From assembly GCA_000009845.1 (NCBI GenBank), contig AP006628.2, forward strand, positions 124,001 to 188,000: a stretch of DNA of 64,000 nt, in the 5' to 3' direction. Position numbers and translations under genes: made by a program. Positions 8,550 through 17,034 of the stretch are shown here, one piece after another (position 1 is the stretch's first letter; every line of letters starts with the position of its first letter). The notes beneath the pieces are model-generated. The model did not search any database, was not told where the DNA came from, and saw only the letters and a list, made by a program, of their open reading frames with translations. The stretch comes from Onion yellows phytoplasma OY-M. GTDB lineage: Bacteria; Bacillota_I; Bacilli_A; Acholeplasmatales; Acholeplasmataceae.

Positions 8550-8578
8550 TTGACAAACCCCTTATAATTTGTTAAAAT
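8550..8578 (+). promoter_or_regulatory. promoter of the putative antitoxin RNA
   Basis: TTGACA (8550-8555), 17 bases, TAAAAT (8573-8578): a near-ideal vegetative promoter. No ORF follows for about 1 kb. A terminator lies about 115 bases downstream, so it should produce a short non-coding RNA starting near 8585. Confidence 0.8.
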
Positions 8579-8628
8579 ATAATTGAACTTTAACCTTTTG
8601 GTTAGTTGTCTTTGGGTTGGTTCATTGG

Positions 8629-8658
8629 CATAACGGTGTCATACTTTATTTTTGTAGA
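8629..8658 (+). repeat. direct repeat copy in the antitoxin RNA
   Basis: Block A at 8629-8640 and block B at 8644-8658 repeat the sequence at 8828-8839 and 8847-8861. Block A differs at two positions (T for C in both) and block B is identical. Only 3 bases lie between the blocks here, against 7 in the toxin copy. Confidence 0.85.
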
Positions 8659-8665
8659 AAAAAAT

Positions 8666-8702
8666 AAAAAAAGAGTTAGGCGTCATATCCGAGCTCTTTT
8701 TG
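8666..8702 (+). terminator. terminator of the antitoxin RNA
   Basis: AAAAAGAG (8668-8675) pairs with CTCTTTTT (8694-8701), with further GG/CC pairs inside and an eight-base loop CGTCATAT. It ends in T-rich sequence. The loop is complementary to the loop of the stem-loop at 8733-8760 as read on the minus strand. Confidence 0.75.
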
Positions 8703-8726
8703 TATATCAGATCTTAATTTATAATA

Positions 8727-8760
8727 TAAAAAACTCAACACTGTCATATAAGAGTTGAGT
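8727..8760 (-). terminator. terminator of the small-peptide (toxin) mRNA
   Basis: ACTCAAC (8733-8739) pairs with GTTGAGT (8754-8760). Read on the minus strand the stem is followed by TTTTTTAT. It begins 8 bases after the stop codon of the 20-residue peptide. Its loop contains ATATGAC, the complement of the antitoxin terminator loop. Confidence 0.8.
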
Positions 8761-8767
8761 AAAAAAA

Positions 8768-8830
8768 CTATAATATCATAATTGTTATTATAATATGGAT
8801 TTTTTTAAATAAAAAGGAGATAACAATCAT
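8768..8830 (-). CDS. putative type I toxin, 20-residue hydrophobic peptide
   Basis: The peptide is MIVISFLFKKIHIIITIMIL: almost wholly hydrophobic with a central Lys-Lys-x-His, as expected for a membrane-acting type I toxin. It has its own promoter (8887-8915), an ideal AGGAGG site 8 bases before the ATG, and a terminator 8 bases after the TAG. AAAGGAG (the Shine-Dalgarno side) pairs with CTCCTTT in codons 4-7, so ribosome access is closed by a seven-base-pair stem with the start codon in its loop. Fst-family toxins are usually near 30 residues, so this one is short and its sequence does not prove homology. The overall gene plan, not the peptide sequence, is the main support. Confidence 0.6.
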   Translation of the reverse strand: MIVISFLFKKIHIIITIMIL

Positions 8831-8846
8831 AACGGCGCCCTCCTTT
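8813..8846 (-). promoter_or_regulatory. stem-loop hiding the toxin Shine-Dalgarno site
   Basis: AAAGGAG (8813-8819, plus strand) pairs with CTCCTTT (8840-8846). On the minus-strand mRNA this closes the AGGAGG site and puts the ATG in a 20-base loop. The two antitoxin-complementary blocks fall exactly in the loop and on the 5' flank of the stem, leaving the stem itself unpaired by the antitoxin. Confidence 0.65.
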
Positions 8847-8861
8847 CTTTATTTTTGTAGA
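8828..8861 (+). repeat. direct repeat copy at the toxin translation start
   Basis: Same two blocks as at 8629-8658. As read in the toxin mRNA they are the GCGCCGTTATG start region and the leader CTACAAAAATAAAG, separated by the Shine-Dalgarno strand. Confidence 0.85.
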
Positions 8862-8886
8862 TGATGTATTTTTCAACACCACATTT

Positions 8887-8915
8887 ATTTTAACATCTAA
8901 TAAAATAAAATGCAA
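8887..8915 (-). promoter_or_regulatory. promoter of the small-peptide (toxin) mRNA
   Basis: On the minus strand: TTGCAT (8915-8910), 17 bases, TAAAAT (8892-8887). Transcription should begin near 8880 and give an mRNA of about 150 nt ending at the terminator at 8727. Confidence 0.75.
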
Positions 8916-8946
8916 ATCGCATCTATAATTAAATATTTTTTAAAGA

Positions 8947-8982
8947 TAAAAGACTAGTTTTTGCTAGTCTTTTTTTTTTTTT
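8947..8982. terminator. strong stem-loop with long T tail
   Basis: AGACTAG and CTAGTCT pair around TTTTTG, followed by about 16 T on the plus strand. The minus-strand side also ends in TTTTAT. No gene reads into it from the plus side, so it may insulate the small locus at 8550-8915 from its surroundings. Confidence 0.75.
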
Positions 8983-9099
8983 TTGCTTTTTTTGCCCCTT
9001 TGACCCCTTTTTTGCCTTTGCGCCGCGCTTTTTCTCACTTTTTCGACCTTTTTTGCATCTTAATTGTTGCATTACTTAAAAAAATGTTATAATAAAGCT

Positions 9100-9189
9100 A
9101 AGTAAATTATTATTTTGTTATTCCTCAATTATTTTGTTTTGCATGTTTGAAAACATTTAATATTTGAAAAAGGGACCAATAATTTACTT
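9100..9189 (+). promoter_or_regulatory. 12-base inverted repeat enclosing a small hairpin
   Basis: AAGTAAATTATT (9100-9111) and AATAATTTACTT (9178-9189) are perfectly complementary. Between them ATGTTT and AAACAT form a small hairpin near 9143-9156. It lies just downstream of a TATAAT at 9088-9093, so it could fold as an mRNA leader structure. No known riboswitch consensus was recognised. Confidence 0.4.
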
Positions 9190-9219
9190 TTAGTATCATT
9201 TTTTTGTATTACTTAATTG

Positions 9220-9282
9220 TTCTTCATTTTAAGAACATCATTATTCCTTAATTTAAGAACAAATTGTTCCTTATTATAGGAA
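9220..9282. promoter_or_regulatory. three spaced 16-base palindromes (possible operator array)
   Basis: TTCTTCATTTTAAGAA (9220-9235), TTCCTTAATTTAAGAA (9244-9259) and TTCCTTATTATAGGAA (9267-9282) share the form TTCYTYAWTWTARGAA. They start 24 and 23 bases apart, just over two helical turns, as expected for cooperative binding by a dimeric regulator. Confidence 0.5.
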
Positions 9283-9465
9283 TGCCCTTTTTATCCTTAT
9301 TAAGTTAGTTTTTTAAAAATTATCAAATTATTATCTTTAATTATTTATTAATTAAAATTGTTTTTTGGGTATTTTTAAAGGCTAACTTTTTTTATTATCA
9401 AATTAATTATTATCTAATCTTTAATAATAGCTAATTGATTAATTGATAAATTATAAATATTTTAA

Positions 9466-9495
9466 TTGACACTAATTATTATTTAATACTATTTA
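9466..9495 (+). promoter_or_regulatory. putative promoter of the envelope-protein operon
   Basis: TTGACA at 9466-9471, then either TACTAT (9487-9492, 15-base spacer) or TATTTA (9490-9495, 18-base spacer). It lies about 110 bases before the ATG at 9602 and just upstream of the mini-ORF. Confidence 0.45.
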
Positions 9496-9527
9496 GTTAA
9501 GTTAAAATATTGCTTCAAGGAAATAAC

Positions 9528-9566
9528 ATGTTGTATAAAAAAATTTTCTATATTTTGTTTTCATAA
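9528..9566 (+). CDS. 12-residue leader mini-ORF
   Basis: ATG at 9528 with AAGGAA 6 bases upstream encodes MLYKKIFYILFS. It sits between the likely promoter and the start of the large gene at 9602. It could be a leader peptide or the start of a lost signal-peptide gene. It is too short for independent support. Confidence 0.25.
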   Translation: MLYKKIFYILFS

Positions 9567-9601
9567 TAAAAACAATATTGGAAGGGAATTAGAATAAATA
9601 T

Positions 9602-11191
9602 ATGCGTAATGTTAATAAGAATAAGAAAAATAAGAAAGTATGTGGGGTTCCTAAAGTCTTAGTAATTTTAGGTGCTGCCTTAGTTGCTACAGTATTTATA
9701 GTAGGGATGATTATTTCTACAAGAGCCCTAAATACAGACTATGTGTTTAAAACTAAACCATTAGGAACAAAAGTTGGGAAAGCTAATCATTCATTATTAG
9801 GTTATCTATATTCTAAATTTACTGATGATAATGATGATAAAAAATTAGTTGATTTAGAAACTAAACATTTAGTAACAGATACAAAACAAATTAAACAAGA
9901 AGTAGGATTAGTTGCAAAGTATTGCAATGATGATGTAAATAATAAAGCATTATTTAAAGATTATAACTTAGTGCATGTAGGTTATAAATTAGTTTTATTG
10001 ACTACTGATAGATATAATGCAGGAAAAAATCCAGATCCAAGTGTATATACACAAGCCTCAAATTATGACTCTGCAACAAATGTAGACTTTAATGAAGTTA
10101 AACCTGGTGATGTTTTATTAGTATATACACTAACAGAAGAAGGAGAAACAAATAAAGATTTTTATGTTGTAGTTAAAAAAGACGGTAAGGATGTACAAGA
10201 ATCTGTATTTAGAGTAGGAATTGAATATGATGGAACACCTACATTAAAGCATCAAAAAGACAATAATGGTAAATTATTATACAAAGCAGTAGATACAAAT
10301 GGTAATTAAGTAAAAGACAGTAATGGTAATGTAAAACAATTTACATTTGACAGTGATAATAATACAACTGAAGGACAAAACATAACATTACTTAAATCAC
10401 TTACATTAAAACCTGTAACAACTGGAACTGGAAATAATGAAACCCATAAAAAAAACAGTGCAAACCCTGCAAGATACCTTTACAAAGGGCAAGATGTTTG
10501 GGGTAATGAAGTGAAAGGCGTAGAAAGCACTGTAAATACTTCAGATCAAGGTGTAACTGCTAAAAATAATAGAACATACGAACACACCTTTAAATTACCA
10601 CCTGTAATGCAAAACGATACTGGTAAAAAATCATATACTAAAACTTTAGAAGAATTACAAAAATCAAACCAAGCCTACAAAGAGTACACCGAAAAAGGTG
10701 TAGATGACAAATATAAAGATGGTACATTAAAATATAAAGATCTACATAATAATCCTTCAGTTCTAAATTCTAATGGAACTGTTCATAAAGAACCATATAA
10801 ATTTACATTTAATTTACAACAAGTATATTCTTTAGAAAATACATTAGAAGAAACAGAAACAGTTAATGGCACAACCACTAAAAAAACAAAAACATTATTA
10901 GCAAAATTATTAGAATTATCAAATCTAAATGCAAGTAAAGACCTTTATAGCCAAGGTAATCTTGCTTTAATAGTTTATTATAAATTAGTAGATAAAGATG
11001 GAAATACAGAATCATCAAATACAGGTACAGTAGTACAAAGTGCAAAAGTACCATTGAAACCTAGAGCTCTTAAAGTAAGTAATAAAGGACAAACTAATTT
11101 TGCTGGTGCTGGTATGAGACAAACACAAGCAGTAACACAAACTCAAGCACAAGGACAAGGAAACAATTCAAGATCTAATCCTACATCCTAA
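9602..11191 (+). pseudogene. large membrane-anchored envelope protein with one in-frame stop
   Basis: The ORFs 9602-10309 and 10511-11191 are in the same frame and joined by an open stretch, broken only by TAA at 10307-10309. Together they encode about 529 residues. A basic N-terminus (KNKKNKK) precedes one membrane segment (about residues 18-40, VLVILGAALVATVFIVGMII). The rest is a long Asn/Thr/Lys-rich outside region with repeated DGK/NGN turns and a Gln/Thr-rich tail. This points to a surface protein. No family is recognised. The stop makes it a likely pseudogene unless read through. It is the first gene of a same-strand set with the two large genes downstream. Confidence 0.65.
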
Positions 11192-11282
11192 TATATAATC
11201 CTTAATTACTTATTACTTAGTTAATATTATTACACAAATAATACATCAAGTTATTCATAAATTAAAAGTGGTAATTGTTAAT

Positions 11283-14200
11283 ATGTCTAAATATAAAAAA
11301 ATATCAATTCTTACTACCTTTTTAAAACACGTAAAAAAAACAGTATATATTTTATATATTGTTTTTTTTATTATCTTGTTGAGTCATTGTAATTTTAATA
11401 TTCTTTTAGCTAATGATAGTGACCCTAATTATTTAGGAGTAATTCAACCAAGACAACTAGGTATAAATGGTAATTCTAATATAGGATATAAAATACAAAC
11501 AGATAATAAAACTAAATTAGAAGTACAAATTAAACCTTTAGCATCAGATAATAAGAATTTGTTTTATTTTCAAGGAGATGCTAAAACAATAGGACAAGAA
11601 CCTAATGCAGCATCAACATATAAAAGAGGTTATGCTCTATTAGTAACTATTCCTCAAAAAAGTTGTCTAGATGAACAAGATTTATATCTTTGTTGTGATG
11701 CTAATATTGCTATTAAACAAGAAGCCTATGAAGCATTTCTAAAAGCCCAAACAGACGTAGAAAAACTTTTAAGTAATGATCAAAAAACAAAGGATTATTG
11801 GGAAGTTCAAAAAAAAACGGAAGAATTGATTTAAAATTAGTTGATGCAAAAAAAGAATTACAACAAGAAAAAGATCATTGGGATTATTTTTTTTACCAAA
11901 CCTAATTTTGTAACTGAGTTTGCTCAAAAATATATTAAATATCATTATTTTCCAATTGATGTTAAAAATAATAATTCTACTAATCTAATTAAAAAAGTTG
12001 AAGATATTAAAAAAATATTTTATAATAAAATACCCTCATCTAATAACAACACTGGACTTTGTATTGAAGCTGAAAATCAAATTTATTATATAAATGATTT
12101 CCCACCGCTATCACAAATACAAAAAATTACACCTAATTTATTAAAAAAACCAGTGTTATTAGAAAAGATAGAAATAGTTTAAACAACAACGAAATAAAAT
12201 ATAAAGCTGGAGATATTTACAATACTATATTACCTTTATCACATATTCAAAATAAAAATTTACTTCCCTTAGAAAAAACTAATGATAAAGAACAATATAT
12301 TATTGTTGCTAGTTTTGATTTTGATTCAGTTAATGCTGATGACAAAGATTCCATTAAAGAAATTAATTCATTTAATAAATTAACTATTCATCCATCAAAT
12401 CCTTTTAAATTAGATATTCATTTTGATTTAGTTAATTCTGATAATATTATTGCATCTCAACCTTATTATCTAACTCAAGAACTAGATTAAAAAATATAAA
12501 AAAACATATCCTAATTTAGATATTAAACCTTTTTTATTGAAAGATTCTTTTTTAAGGATGCTTAATGCAAATATATTAGAAATAAAAAAAAGATTAGATG
12601 CTTTAGAAATAGAAGAATCAAACCAAGAACAATCCTCCACAGAATCAAATGATGATAAATTAAATGTGTCAATAGATGATTTGTATGAAATAAAAAATGA
12701 TATTATATCTCGTTTATCACCAGAAGACCAAAACAAAATAGAAGCACAATTTAATGAATCTAATTATTTTATAAACAACATTTTTAAACCTAAACAAAAA
12801 GCTATAAAAGATTTGTTGCTTTCTTTGCCAGTATATGACACAGAGGAAAGAAGACAAATGATGGAAGCAAAGACCCCACAAGAAAAAGCACAATACATAA
12901 AAGATCTAATAGAAGAATTTACAGGTGCAACAGGCTCAAAAACATATTTCATGAAAGAAAGAAAATAATAGAATTATTAAGAAATTCTTTAGTATCTAAT
13001 TTATCTGCTCCCAACATTCAAGCAAATTTTTTTTCACCAGAACAAAACCAAAGATTAGAAGAATTCAAAACAACTAATCCTACATATCTAAATTTAACAC
13101 AACAAGAAAAAAATATATTAGATGATTTGGAGAAAAAACTACAAGAATTTGAAAACGCATTAAATAACATTACATTATCAGAACCTAATAAAACTCCTAA
13201 AACAAGAGATAATTTAGCTGCATTAAAGAAAAAAACAACTACTGAATTACCACCTTTAACAGGCACTAATAAAAAAGACAAGATAAAATAAATAAGAACA
13301 AAATTAAATGAATTAAAAGGATCCATTAAAGAAGAAATAAAACTAATATTAGGACAAAAAATACTTGAATTAATGCAACAAACATTACAAGAATATTTAG
13401 AATACCAAAAAAAACAAATTAAAGATAAAATTAATAACATTATTAAAAAATTTACTACTGGTATTAATGCACCTTATTTTACTTTTAATCTTTCTAATAA
13501 AAAAATAAAATGGTATTCTGGAAGTCTTTATTATGATAGTATAAAAGAGTTAGAAAAGTATTTAGAAAATATGACATATAAAGCAACACTGCCTACAATA
13601 GATTCTAATTTAACTTTATCATTTAAAACAAAACAAAAGGAAAATGAATTAAAAGAAGTTGATTATGCTTATTATGATTTAGTTAATAATGATAATCAAG
13701 TTAATAATAATATGAGTGTTATTTTAAGATTTCGTCCTTTTGTTGCTCCTTTTTGTCTAGATGAAAAAAAACAAGAACAAGCATGTAAGAATTGTACTAC
13801 ATGTCAATCTAATTCTTGTCAAGATGAAAAAGATAAATTAAAACCATGCGAGCAACTTAAAACAGGATTTGGAGCTTGGCTTTCGCCTCAAGATTGTTTA
13901 GGAGAAATTCAACAAGAATTAAAAAACAAAATGATAATGCATCATCACAACAAAGAAAAACAATCTTTTTATTTTTTGAAAAACCAATATATAATTTTTT
14001 AGAAGAACAAACATATTCTATTAATCATAGTTCTTTTATGATAGATATATTACCTGATACTCATTTAAAAGGATTAGATTATATGCAAAGAGCTCATGAA
14101 TCATGGGAGCATCATCATCAACCTAGCCAAACAAATGAAATACATCAAACAGGACAAAATATGTATCATAATTTAAATAATCAACTTAGAGACCCAGCAT

Positions 14201-14400
14201 TTAATAGAGCATGGCAACAAGAAAATAAAGGTCAATATAATTATAACTATAATCAAAATTCTTCACCTTATCAAATAAATTATACTCCTACAATCTATCA
14301 AGTTCCTAATGCAAATATGCAAATTGTAATTCAACAAGAAACTCAAAATAATCAACAACCAAATTCACAAACTCAAAATAATCAACAACCAAATCAATAA
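11283..14400 (+). pseudogene. very large secreted or envelope protein, many frameshifts
   Basis: Joining the frames gives a continuous protein of about 1,040 residues. The N-terminus has a signal-like hydrophobic stretch (YILYIVFFIILLSHC), then NYLGVIQPRQLGINGNSNIG. Breaks are seen near 11830, 11890, 12180, 12485, 12965 and 13950, with a TAA in frame at 13289-13291. Later parts include helical Lys/Glu-rich segments, a Cys cluster (CKNCTTCQSNSCQDEK near 13780) and an Asn/Gln/Tyr-rich tail with repeats of TQNNQQPN. Most breaks lie in A or T runs. No family is recognised. It follows the 9602 gene by about 90 bases and precedes the AAA+ gene by about 50, so the three were probably one operon. An earlier GTG at 11268 is possible. 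Confidence 0.6.
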
Positions 14401-14451
14401 CATTAATAATTAATATATAATATAATAATGAAAATAAAGGTTAATTATAAC

Positions 14452-16833
14452 ATGGCATATAAAAAAATGAACCTAAAAAGGATAAAGCATTAAAAGAAGT
14501 TGAAGTTAATGAAAAAGCAACTAACGTTCAAATTAAAAAAACAAAAGATGATAAAAATAAACTTAAAGTAGTAAAAGAAAATGAATTTGAATATGATGAA
14601 ACATTAAATCTAGTTTCTAATAATGAATCTAAAAGTAATACGTTTTTCTTTGTAATTATTATTTTGATATGTATTACAGCATTAGGTGGTTCTGTTGTTT
14701 TTTCTTATATGACAAATGATACAATGGATAAAAACTTTCAAAAAACAAATGAAATAATTACTACAACAAAAACAGATGTTGAAAGTTTATCAACAGAAGT
14801 TAAATAATTAAAAGAAAACCAAACAAATAATAATCAAACTGATGAAAATAATAATACTCAAACTGATGAAAATCTTATGACTATTCAAGAATTACAACAA
14901 ATGATGGAAGATATAATTCATGGAAATAATCTACATACTCTAAATGACCTTATAAATGCATTAGCTAATAAAAATGATCCATCTAAAAAACAATTACAAC
15001 ACATAGATAAATTTCCTGAAGGTACTAGATATTTTCCTATGCCTTTAGATGAATTTGAAGGATTACCTAGTTTTAAAAAAACTATTGGGATGGAAAGTGT
15101 TATAGACCAATTACAAGGTTTTCTTAATTATTTAAGTGATCCTTTATCTTATGTAGTTGTTGGGAAAGTTAAACCACCTCAAGGAGTCTTATTTTATGGG
15201 GTTCCCGGAACAGGTAAAACATTCTTTACTAGAGCACTTGCTAAAGAAGCTGGTAGACAAGTTGGTTTTTATGAAACTAATGCTGCTGAATTTGTTTATC
15301 AAACTCTTGTAGGAGATGGTCCTAGGTTTGTTAAAAAGTTATTTGAAGATGTAAGATTACATAATAAAAAAGAAGGAGTAAAAGCTTCTATTATCTTTAT
15401 TGATGAATGTGAAGAAGCTTTTAAATATCTAAATAAAACTGCAAATTCATCTTCAGATCTACCTAACGTTGTAAACCAATTTAAAACTGAATTAACCTCA
15501 ACAAAAAATGATCCTAAAAAACCTATTTTAATTATTGGAGCAACTAACTATTTTGATAAAATAGATGAAGCTATTAAATCACGTTTTACTTATCATATTG
15601 AAATTAAAGTTGGTGATGCAACAGCCAGAGCTAAATACTTAGATTTAATGATTAATGTTTTAAGAAAAAATCCTTTTCACGAAGAAGCATTAGAATATCT
15701 TTTAAAAACTGTTAATCCTTTTCTTGATAAGTTTGATGCAGAATCGCGTTCTAATAGACGTTTAGAAAATATGATTGAATCATCTGTTATTAATATGAAT
15801 AATCGTTTAAGTGCTGAAAGTCGTGCAAAACAAAAAGAAATTGATGATAAAACTAAAAAATTACAATTAGAAGCAAATACTTTATCTTTATCACAAGAAG
15901 AAAAAGACCAACTCCAAAAAGACATTCAAGAATTAAAAACACAATTGCATAATAGAAAAATTAAATTAGAACAAATAGTTGAAAATGAAAGCCAAATGGC
16001 ACAAATCAAACAACAAGAGACAAAAATAGAAAAAGAAACAGCCGAAAAGAAAGCCCAACAAATTATATTAGAAGAAAAAAATAGCTAAATTGAATTTTGA
16101 AATAGAGTTTTTGCAAGAAGAATTAAACAAATTAAACGAGAAACAATCCCAACCAAAACCCTTACAACCTCCTACCTCATCAACTCTACAAACATCTGAA
16201 TCAAATGCTTCTTCAACTCCGCCACAAGATGTAACGCCAACTCCTCCAAACAGTGAACAACAACCTCAACAACCAAATCCAGAGGCTGAAAAACTAAAAC
16301 AACAAATAAAAGATAAACAAAAAGAAAAAGAAGAACTATTACAAAAAGAAGACCCATTAAAATTAGAAGAAGACATAACAAAATTAGTACAAAAACTGGC
16401 ACAATTGGACCAAGAAAAAAAACCTTTTAAAGCAAAAGTTAAACAATTACAAAAGGACTTAGAAAAAGAAGTTAGAGTAGTTGATTTAAGAGCAGCTTTT
16501 TATCAAGTTTATGGTATGAAAATCCTTAATACACCAGAAGAACGTTGTAATGAATTACAAGAATTAGCTAAGGTTTATAATAAAAGAAATACACAAGTTC
16601 TTTATTCAACACAAGCAATGCATTATTTCAACCAAACCTTAAATCCTAAAATTAATCAATTAATGGAAGAAGCTCAATGTGATAAATTAATTGCTTATTT
16701 TGTAGAAGCTTCTAAAAGAAAGTTTTTAGAAACCAACCAAACATTACAACAAAACGATTTAGATGAAGTCTTTAAAGAAGTGTATGGCGGATTAGATGAA
16801 TTAACACAAAAATTAAATAATAATTATAAATAA
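14452..16833 (+). pseudogene. membrane-anchored AAA+ ATPase with coiled-coil C-terminus, broken
   Basis: The reconstructed gene starts at ATG 14452. One missing A in the seven-A run near 14465 shifts the frame. A membrane segment follows (FFFVIIILICITALGGSVVF, about 14650-14710), then a TAA at 14805-14807. The longest intact piece (14877-16088) is an AAA+ domain: Walker A GVPGTGKT (15205-15228), Walker B IIFIDECEE, sensor-like GATN and a Ser-Arg-Phe arginine-finger region. A coiled coil runs into a further shift in the six-A run at 16075-16080, after which the frame continues as IAKLNFEIEFLQEELNKL, a Pro/Gln-rich linker and an alpha-helical C-domain to 16833. Both the 14877 and 16090 (TTG) ORFs might be made separately. 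It lacks the HEAGH site, so it is not an FtsH protease. Confidence 0.65.
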
Positions 16834-16866
16834 ATAATGGATATTTTATATCCATTATTTATTTTT
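16832..16866 (+). terminator. Rho-independent terminator after the AAA+ gene
   Basis: AAATAATGGATA (16832-16843) pairs perfectly with TATCCATTATTT (16849-16860), followed by ATTTTT. It closes the island operon. Confidence 0.85.
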
Positions 16867-17034
16867 ATCCTAATTGAAATTATTTATCTTTGTTGGATAA
16901 ATTGAATAAATTATTTATATTAACATTATGTTATTGTATTTTGATATATGTTATAATTGAGGTGATAAAAGTGATATAATAATTCCTTAAAAATAATTTA
17001 TCAAGTATATTAGAAAACTAAAAGGAGCAATATT

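Larger units (their letters stand above)
8585..8702 (+). ncRNA. putative type I antitoxin RNA (RNA II-like)
   Basis: It is bounded by the promoter at 8550-8578 and the terminator at 8666-8702, giving about 118 nt with no ORF. Near the 5' end TAACC and GGTTA (8591-8604) form a small hairpin. Two blocks are complementary to the convergent small-peptide mRNA. CATAACGG-type sequence (8629-8640) pairs with the start-codon region, and CTTTATTTTTGTAGA (8644-8658) pairs with the leader just upstream of the Shine-Dalgarno stem. The two differences in the first block both allow G-U pairs. The terminator loop (CGTCATAT) is complementary over seven bases to the loop of the toxin terminator. The layout matches the par/Fst family of type I systems. 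Expression is not shown. Confidence 0.65.
8979..9601. other. long regulatory-looking gap before the envelope-protein operon
   Basis: It contains, in order, a pyrimidine-rich tract with unusual C content (to about 9058), a TATAAT at 9088-9093, a 12-base inverted repeat (9100-9111 with 9178-9189), three spaced palindromes (9220-9282), imperfect A+T-rich direct repeats (about 9303-9420), TTGACA at 9466-9471 and a 12-codon mini-ORF at 9528-9566. Confidence 0.55.

Noticed and set aside
8666-8985. Series of hairpins as one single structured RNA
   Set aside because: The hairpins are better explained as two convergent transcripts with their own promoters and terminators plus one flanking terminator.
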